This document shows, one piece after another, positions 56,273 through 61,562 of a stretch of DNA of 64,000 nt. How positions within the stretch are numbered: the stretch's first letter is position 1; each line of letters opens with the position of its first letter. This stretch comes from Saprospiraceae bacterium (GTDB taxonomy: Bacteria; Bacteroidota; Bacteroidia; Chitinophagales; Saprospiraceae). The notes below the pieces were generated by a model. It worked only from the letters and a program-made list of their open reading frames with translations. It was not told where the DNA came from and searched no databases. The stretch lies in contig JAHBTW010000002.1 of the NCBI GenBank assembly GCA_019638385.1, forward strand, positions 372,001 to 436,000, given 5' to 3'. The position numbers and the translations under genes were made by a program.

Positions 56273-57142
56273 CTATTTCAACAAAAGGGCTTTGTGCGTT
56301 TCTATCATCTGCCGAGCTTCCTCATTACGCCCTACAGCATACAGCGCCACGATGCGGTGACGGATCAGTTCCGCCTCTTGTAAATCGGGCGCCTGACTGC
56401 GCAGTGCTTCGTAATCAATTTGTTGCAGCTCATCCGCAGCATTGATACCTTCCAGGCTGCGATCCCAATACAATTGGAGCAATGCGGCAAAGTAAAAAGG
56501 AAGCGGCAGATATTCCGGCGTATTCTCCGGATCGGACACAATGGGCTGCAAAAGTTGCCAGGCTTGTTGGTATTTACCTGCCAATAATTCCTGTTCCCAA
56601 TCCGTATGGCCTGCACTTTGCAATATGCCTTTGTGCCGCGCTACTGTTTGGGTGAGGTATCGGGATTGGCCCGCAGCCGTGGACAGTTCTGTTTGAATCG
56701 CAGCCAATGGGTTGGCGGGAGAGGTGGTCGGCGTGCTTATAGTATCTTCTTTTACAGTACCTCCACTTTCTTCCTCGTTCGTTTTTTGCTCAACCGGTTC
56801 TGACGATATGGGCGGGATTGGGTCCGAGGAGAAATAGGAGTACAGAAAGAATCCGATCGGAATCAGTAGAACGAACCCCAAAAGCCACCACTTTCGGAGT
56901 CTGCCTGCAGATGGAACGGGTATCTGTCGGCTGTGCTGATACTCCTGCTCCCACGCTGCCGCTTTTGCTCCCAAACGATCCCGGAAGACTATCCCGGCCA
57001 TTTCGCGTTCGAGGTGCAGCATCTCCAGTTCGGCTTGAAGGCGAGGCTCCCGATTGATCCGCTCTGCGAATTGCTGACGCTCTGCATCCGGCATGCGGTC
57101 GTTTAAAAAATCTTCTATTTGTTTTTGCAAATCTTCCTCCAT
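56273..57142 (-). CDS. Anti-sigma-like membrane protein with periplasmic helical-repeat domain
   Basis: This 289-residue protein is not named in any family I know. Residues 1-70 are helical and charged, starting EEDLQKQIEDFLNDRMPDAE, as in the cytoplasmic part of many anti-sigma factors (no zinc motif). Residues 84-104 are a clear transmembrane helix (KWWLLGFVLLIPIGFFLYSY). A linker rich in Ser, Glu and Pro follows. The last 150 residues have TPR-like helices (LLAGKYQQAWQLLQPIV, VALYAVGRNEEARQMIE). It follows the sigma-factor gene by 15 bases on the same strand, as an anti-sigma factor would. The periplasmic TPR part could bind the TPR part of the CHAT protein. Confidence 0.65.
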   Translation of the reverse strand: MEEDLQKQIEDFLNDRMPDAERQQFAERINREPRLQAELEMLHLEREMAGIVFRDRLGAKAAAWEQEYQHSRQIPVPSAGRLRKWWLLGFVLLIPIGFFLYSYFSSDPIPPISSEPVEQKTNEEESGGTVKEDTISTPTTSPANPLAAIQTELSTAAGQSRYLTQTVARHKGILQSAGHTDWEQELLAGKYQQAWQLLQPIVSDPENTPEYLPLPFYFAALLQLYWDRSLEGINAADELQQIDYEALRSQAPDLQEAELIRHRIVALYAVGRNEEARQMIETHKALLLK

Positions 57143-57157
57143 GACATGTACTGTTTT

Positions 57158-58129
57158 TTAAATCCCTCCCATGATATCTGCCTCCCATTCGGGGTGAGCG
57201 TGCAATACGGCCGCCATCTCCTGTTCGCAATCGTTTGAAGGGGCTTCTTTCGTTCGTTTTTGGGGCACAAAGAATTCGCAGGGCCGGTCAAGCCGCAATG
57301 ATTTGGCGCATTTGGGTGTGAGTAAATTGGCTACGGCAAGTATGGCGGCTTTTCGTCGTTCGTATAGTTCGCGTACTTTGTACATGCCGAGTTCGCTGAG
57401 CAGGTGTGTATTTTCACAAAAGTAGCGTCGGAATTTTGCCCTGCAATTGGATGCGAGTCGTTGAGGCGGCGTATGGCCTCCGGGCAGCAACTCCGCTATT
57501 TCGTTGTGTTCCAGTTTATCCACATGGTGCATCAGCAATCGCTCTAAGCAATCGCTTCCCACATATTCCGCAGCGCGACGGAGAATGGATTCCCGGTTTA
57601 GTTGCAAGGTTTGTTTCTCCGGGTCAATTTCAAACTCGACGGGAAGAAGCGCAGGGAAGGGGTCTTTTATATTATTCAATAAGGCTGTCACTTTGCGTTG
57701 AAATATGGTGCAAAAATAGGATTCCAGCTTCGATTTGCCCTGAAAGTCATTTTGTATTAATGCCTTTTGAAGGCTAAAAAAAGCATCGTTATACGCTTGC
57801 TCGGCCAGGTGTGTATCGGCCAGTTCCCGGCTCCATTTGCGGTAACATTTGCCGTTTTTCCATTGCGGATATATTTTTTTGATAAAATGCCCGGCCAACA
57901 ACTCCGGGAATGCTTCCTCCGGCGAGAGGTCGCTATTTCGGTGATGGGAAAGGCTTACAAATGTCTCTTGGAATATTTGAGAAAACGCCTGTTGGCTCAA
58001 GCCCGATTTGGGAATAACGGTAGTTTCGAAGTAAGCGGTAAATGCCGTTGTGCGAAGCCGAAAATACAAAGATTTCAGAGCCTCTTCTGATGTAGCGGTA
58101 GTAGCAATTGTATGACCGGCTGATGTCAT
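57158..58129 (-). CDS. Atypical sigma-70-family RNA polymerase sigma factor
   Basis: A 323-residue protein, longer than an ordinary ECF factor. The part around residues 105-155 has region-2 character (AEQAYNDAFFSLQKALIQND, then KSKLESYFCTIFQRKVTALL). About 190-235 is a region-4-like helix-turn-helix with CLERLLMHHVDKLEHNEIAE. An earlier stretch, FSQIFQETFVSLSHH (about 49-63), looks like a second, degenerate copy of region 2. The C-terminal 85 residues contain a basic helical region with CEFFVPQKRTK and an acidic end. The gene pair with 56273-57142 resembles a sigma/anti-sigma operon. A TACCTTCG box at 58170-58177 (minus strand) may be its promoter. Confidence 0.7.
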   Translation of the reverse strand: MTSAGHTIATTATSEEALKSLYFRLRTTAFTAYFETTVIPKSGLSQQAFSQIFQETFVSLSHHRNSDLSPEEAFPELLAGHFIKKIYPQWKNGKCYRKWSRELADTHLAEQAYNDAFFSLQKALIQNDFQGKSKLESYFCTIFQRKVTALLNNIKDPFPALLPVEFEIDPEKQTLQLNRESILRRAAEYVGSDCLERLLMHHVDKLEHNEIAELLPGGHTPPQRLASNCRAKFRRYFCENTHLLSELGMYKVRELYERRKAAILAVANLLTPKCAKSLRLDRPCEFFVPQKRTKEAPSNDCEQEMAAVLHAHPEWEADIMGGI

Positions 58130-58225
58130 TTTAATATGCTGGATTTTTTTTTAAAAAAAAGTGCCGCTGCGAAGGTACAAATCCTAAGGCAGGCCATTCT
58201 AACCTATTGTAAACAACGCAGAACC

Positions 58226-58251
58226 CGGAAGCCTGAACCGCTTCCGTTTTT
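58226..58251 (+). terminator. Terminator-like hairpin upstream of the 55-residue ORF
   Basis: CGGAAGC (58226-58232) pairs with GCTTCCG (58240-58246), followed by TTTTT. No plus-strand gene precedes it, so if transcription for the small ORF begins upstream it could act as an attenuator. It may simply be a chance hairpin. Confidence 0.4.
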
Positions 58252-58371
58252 CCTTCACAGGCGCTTTTGACGCAGTGCTTTGCGGCGCTGTGGGTTTGTC
58301 CTCACCGGTACGGGGCAGCCAGGAGAAAATCGTGTGTTCGCACATTTTCTCATTTCAAAACCAATACAATC

Positions 58372-58539
58372 ATGGCTGATTTCAGAAGCAGCCCGGGACA
58401 AGTGTTTGTACCCGGCACAGGGCGGAGTTTTGCTTCGCATCAATCCACCAACGTACCGAAAGCTGAACACGAGGGCTTCATTGACGAGTTCATCGACTGG
58501 ATTCTCGACTTTCTCGGCTCGGATGACACCGTAGGGTAG
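58372..58539 (+). CDS. Small 55-residue protein next to the sigma/CHAT locus
   Basis: This protein is not recognised. From ATG 58372 it reads ADFRSSPGQVFVPGTGRSFA, then SHQSTNVPKAEHEGFIDEFI and DWILDFLGSDDTVG. The N-terminal half is polar, glycine/proline-rich and probably disordered. The C-terminal half is an amphipathic, acidic helix (FIDEFIDWILDFLG). There is no signal peptide. It is divergent from the sigma-factor gene (243 bases apart) and its end overlaps the sequence GTAGGGTAGTAC. It could be a regulator, a structural peptide or a substrate of the nearby CHAT protease. Longer starts in the same frame (from 58267) are less likely because the sequence there is not protein-like. Confidence 0.55.
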   Translation: MADFRSSPGQVFVPGTGRSFASHQSTNVPKAEHEGFIDEFIDWILDFLGSDDTVG

Positions 58540-58553
58540 TACCCTCACCGAAA

Positions 58554-58791
58554 GCGAAGCAAACATGAGTCATCCCGGATTTTCGACCTCGAAGAGGTCG
58601 CATATTTGTAGATAATGCCAAGGAAATGTGTTTTTCGACCTCGGAGAGGTCGCACAAAAGCAACATGCCGGCTATATAACCATTTAACGTTCGACCTCTC
58701 CGAGGTCGTTTTACGCTTTAAATTATTGATCTACAAACGTTTGACCTCTCCGAGGTCATTTGCGAAATTCGGGATGGCTCATGTGTTTCGC
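58554..58791. repeat. 238-base inverted-repeat element with four GACCTC/GAGGTC palindromes
   Basis: Two arms of about 100 bases (58554-58652 and 58692-58791) are inverted to each other around a 39-base centre. Each arm begins with GCGAA and CATGAG[TC]CATCCCG and contains two small palindromes. In the left arm these are CGACCTC-GAA-GAGGTCG (58584-58600) and CGACCTC-GGA-GAGGTCG (58636-58652). In the right arm they are CGACCTC-TCC-GAGGTCG (58692-58708) and TGACCTC-TCC-GAGGTCA (58742-58758). TTTGTAGAT lies between the palindromes in both arms. It fills the gap between two convergent gene ends. It resembles a non-coding mobile or palindromic element; no protein is encoded. Confidence 0.85.
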
Positions 58792-58820
58792 ATTTCAAAC
58801 TCGTTGAGGTTTTAAGTATT

Positions 58821-60245
58821 TCAAAGCTGCTCTATTTGACGGGATAACCAATAGGCGGAATAGACGCCGGGGGTGGCCTTGAACAGTTGTTCAATGTCTG
58901 CTTTTCGCTGTTTGCGCTCCGATGAGGGCGAAAGGTGATAATGTACCAATTGTTCGGTGATATTCATAAAAGACTGTATCGCCGTTACCTTTTCCTTGCT
59001 GAGCGTTGCTTTGGCACGAAGATACTTTGTAAAGCGATCTTTACAGCGGTAAAAATCTGCTTCGCAATCCGTTCCGCCGGCAATGAGGGCACAGTAAATG
59101 CGCAGACACAGCGTTTCGGCATGAACGCGCAGTCCGGGATGTACTTTAGATACGTCGCTGATACATTGCAATGCGTCCTGGTGTTTGTTCTGGTAAAAGT
59201 GCAGATGTGCCCGGGCCAGATTGACGGCATCATTGCGGTATTCTGTTGCTACAAAAGGAGCGTAAGTTTCCACATGATTTCGCGCCCAGCCAAAATCTTC
59301 GGCCATAGCGGCTACCGTGACAAAATTGATAAACAGCAAATGCGATATCGTATTTTGAAAGGTCAGCAGTTTCTCTCGTTCGGCGAGTTTCACTACACGA
59401 AACATGTGCTTAACGTAATCGGTCTGGCCCTTTTCGTAATAATTATTGGCTATATAATACATCTTACCGATTAAATGCCGCTTATCAATGGAGTCGAGCG
59501 CAGCGATATGGGTTTCGATGTCGGTGAGCAGGGCGTCAAATTCAGGATGCGGCTCTTTTGATTGGAGCAATTTAAAGAGCTGGATATACAGTTGAAAAAC
59601 TTTAGCAGTACAATAGGCCGGCAAATCGGACACCATGCCCGGCAGATCGGGCCGGTCGGCCTCCGAATAAATCCGGCGGCGGTGCAGCAGCTCGGCCGTA
59701 AGCCGGAATTTGGAAAGCCAATAGTACTGATCCAGTTGCTCCATCGCTCCATACAGATAAGGCGCCTGCGGGGTGTATTTTTCGGTGGCCGGCTGAAAAA
59801 AAAGCTGTTGTTGCACATCTGCCGAAAGGCGCAAAGATTCAGGCGTCGGGATCGTTTCTGCGGCCAACGATTGGACGAGTTTTTCACCCTGTTTTTGGAA
59901 TTCCTCCGTCATGCCGCGCGCTTCATAAGCGTCCAACAGCAGTTTTTCGGATTGCAGGTCGCTCATGGCTTCCAGTGCGAGAAATTTATCCAGCAGCTTG
60001 ACGAGATCAGATTGGTTGCGGCGCAATTCCTCCACCCGGTCGGCAGAGGCATACAGCGCCTCCAGCACGCTCGGCTGCGCCAAGGCTTTGTGGGTAAATG
60101 CCGGACGATGGGGGGCTATGTATTGCCACAACTGAATAACGTTTTTGTCCTTGTTGAAATACGGAGACTCCACGAACGCTCCAAATCGTCTGACGGCCCT
60201 GGCGTCTAAGTATTTTAACCTGCTGATGAGCTTGCTTTCATACAT
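58821..60245 (-). CDS. Uncharacterised 474-residue helical protein typical of Bacteroidota
   Basis: Function not known. It opens with YESKLISRLKYLDARAVRRF and GAFVESPYFNKDKNVIQLW, which I associate with uncharacterised proteins found widely in Bacteroidota. No signal peptide or membrane helix is present. The rest is nearly all alpha-helical, with helical-repeat features (LIGKMYYIANNYYEKGQTDY, AHLHFYQNKHQDALQCISDV), so it is probably a cytoplasmic scaffold. The start codon gives the sensible N-terminus and no longer frame is available. It stands alone, convergent with the 55-residue ORF across the inverted-repeat element. Confidence 0.75.
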   Translation of the reverse strand: MYESKLISRLKYLDARAVRRFGAFVESPYFNKDKNVIQLWQYIAPHRPAFTHKALAQPSVLEALYASADRVEELRRNQSDLVKLLDKFLALEAMSDLQSEKLLLDAYEARGMTEEFQKQGEKLVQSLAAETIPTPESLRLSADVQQQLFFQPATEKYTPQAPYLYGAMEQLDQYYWLSKFRLTAELLHRRRIYSEADRPDLPGMVSDLPAYCTAKVFQLYIQLFKLLQSKEPHPEFDALLTDIETHIAALDSIDKRHLIGKMYYIANNYYEKGQTDYVKHMFRVVKLAEREKLLTFQNTISHLLFINFVTVAAMAEDFGWARNHVETYAPFVATEYRNDAVNLARAHLHFYQNKHQDALQCISDVSKVHPGLRVHAETLCLRIYCALIAGGTDCEADFYRCKDRFTKYLRAKATLSKEKVTAIQSFMNITEQLVHYHLSPSSERKQRKADIEQLFKATPGVYSAYWLSRQIEQL

Positions 60246-60432
60246 CCCGTCTAAGTATTTTTATCAAAGTAGATTTTTTTATCACTACATTTTTCAGGAT
60301 TCACACGCTCTGTCAAAGGTAATTTTTATTGAAAAATCGCAGCATGACGCTTCCACTTTTTGAAGGATTTTACCCCATTTTGTTCTTTGCAAAATTCACC
60401 CCGACAACTACATCTTTACCGCCGATAAGCAG

Positions 60433-61218
60433 ATGCAACTGATCAAGTTATTTTTCAGAAACATCCAAAACGCTATGCCGATGAAAAATTCTACCGAAAA
60501 ACAACAGGCTCCGCCATCTGCCCCCTCACGGCGAGAACGTTTACAACAAGCGCTCCCGCATTGGATAAAAAACTATTCCCCGGTTATTGATTTTGCTTAT
60601 ACCATGGACGCCCTGCGGGGCAGCATTTCGGCCGAACACGGCATGGCCGCTGCACTCGGCTATGAGGCGCTTCCCGAACGCATAGAACAACTACTACACC
60701 CCGACGAGCAAAGGAAAATCATTCGGCTGATACGCCGCATAAAAGATTTTGTCAAAATACACGGTCGGAACGCTCCGGCCTGCACCTTCGTCCTGTCGCA
60801 CCGGTTGCTCCGACAAGACGGCGCCTACCTGCGGGTGTTTCGGTTTTTACAGCCGGATCAAACCGACTCCGACAACAACCTGCTGAGCTATCATTGCTAC
60901 TGCGTGGATGTATCGCGCTTCCCATTGGAAAACGCGGTCTCTTTCGACCTGCGCTTCGCCGCACAGGCGCCCTTCAACATCGAAGAGGCCCTGCGCTTCT
61001 TTCAGCCCATCCTCGACGAAGAACACCTCCACTTCACCGAACGCGAATTGGAAGTGCTCCGCGAATGGGCCGCCAACGACCTCAACGCATCCGCCGCCCA
61101 CCGCCTCGGCATTAAATCGCGCACCCTCGAAACCCACCTCAGCAACATGCGCCGCAAACTCGGCGTGCGAAGAACCGTGGACGTGGTGCTGTATGCGCGG
61201 GAAAGGGGCTGGGTATGA
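60433..61218 (+). CDS. LuxR-family transcriptional regulator with PAS-like N-terminus
   Basis: A 261-residue DNA-binding protein. About residues 50-155 look like a PAS sensor fold of the PAS_3 kind (RIEQLLHPDEQRKIIRLIRR, then LSHRLLRQDGAYLRVFRFLQ). About 195-258 is a LuxR/NarL helix-turn-helix: FTERELEVLREWAANDLNAS, HRLGIKSRTLETHLSNMRRK and LGVRRTVDVVLYARERGW. There is no receiver domain. The start could be 60433, 60475 or 60481. It lies 345 bases upstream of the BACON/cohesin surface gene, which it may control; a palindromic GTAGGGTACTAC lies in between. Confidence 0.88.
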   Translation: MQLIKLFFRNIQNAMPMKNSTEKQQAPPSAPSRRERLQQALPHWIKNYSPVIDFAYTMDALRGSISAEHGMAAALGYEALPERIEQLLHPDEQRKIIRLIRRIKDFVKIHGRNAPACTFVLSHRLLRQDGAYLRVFRFLQPDQTDSDNNLLSYHCYCVDVSRFPLENAVSFDLRFAAQAPFNIEEALRFFQPILDEEHLHFTERELEVLREWAANDLNASAAHRLGIKSRTLETHLSNMRRKLGVRRTVDVVLYARERGWV

Positions 61219-61430
61219 GCGGGGCGCAACGAAAGAAGACAATATTCAGGACGATAATGAGATACGACAACACATCTACCCTTGCACATCAGCCACAGGA
61301 GGCGCAGCTTTCCGTGGAGGAGTATTTCGAGCATTGGAAATCGCTGTGTAGGTACAATCCGCCACTATGCCCACCTCATCTCCTTGTGTATATAGGAGTT
61401 GTTGGATTGAGTAAATACGATGATTTTTAA
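61215..61430 (+). CDS. Possible small ORF overlapping the LuxR stop
   Basis: An ATG at 61215 overlaps the TGA stop of the LuxR gene (ATGA) and opens a 71-residue frame. A later ATG at 61257 gives RYDNTSTLAHQPQEAQLSVE, then EYFEHWKSLCRYNPPLCPPH. The stretch LSVEEYFEHWKSL looks like a small protein helix; the last 20 residues look random. It is not recognised. It may be a coupled small protein or only a chance frame. Confidence 0.3.
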   Translation: MSGAQRKKTIFRTIMRYDNTSTLAHQPQEAQLSVEEYFEHWKSLCRYNPPLCPPHLLVYIGVVGLSKYDDF

Positions 61431-61562
61431 AAAATATCCTCTATGGTGGTAGGGTACTACCATGAAGGAGGGAGGCGGGGGGGTAATTTTGCCCTTAGTA
61501 TGCTATTGCCCGGAGCGATCCGGCGGGCTGAAAACACTGAAAATCAAAATAAAAAAAGGAAG
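61431..61562 (+). promoter_or_regulatory. Leader of the BACON/cohesin gene with a GTAGGGTACTAC palindrome
   Basis: GGTAG-GGTA-CTACC at 61448-61461 is a short inverted repeat about 100 bases before the ATG at 61563. The eight bases GTAGGGTA also start palindromes at 58531 and 3807. LuxR/NarL-type regulators commonly bind short sites with GTA/TAC halves, and such a regulator is encoded just upstream. No clear TAnnTTTG promoter box was found. Confidence 0.35.

Noticed and set aside
58554..58791. CRISPR-like array (palindromes at about 50-base spacing)
   Set aside because: Only four palindromes, arranged as two inverted pairs, with similar rather than unique spacers; no cas genes.
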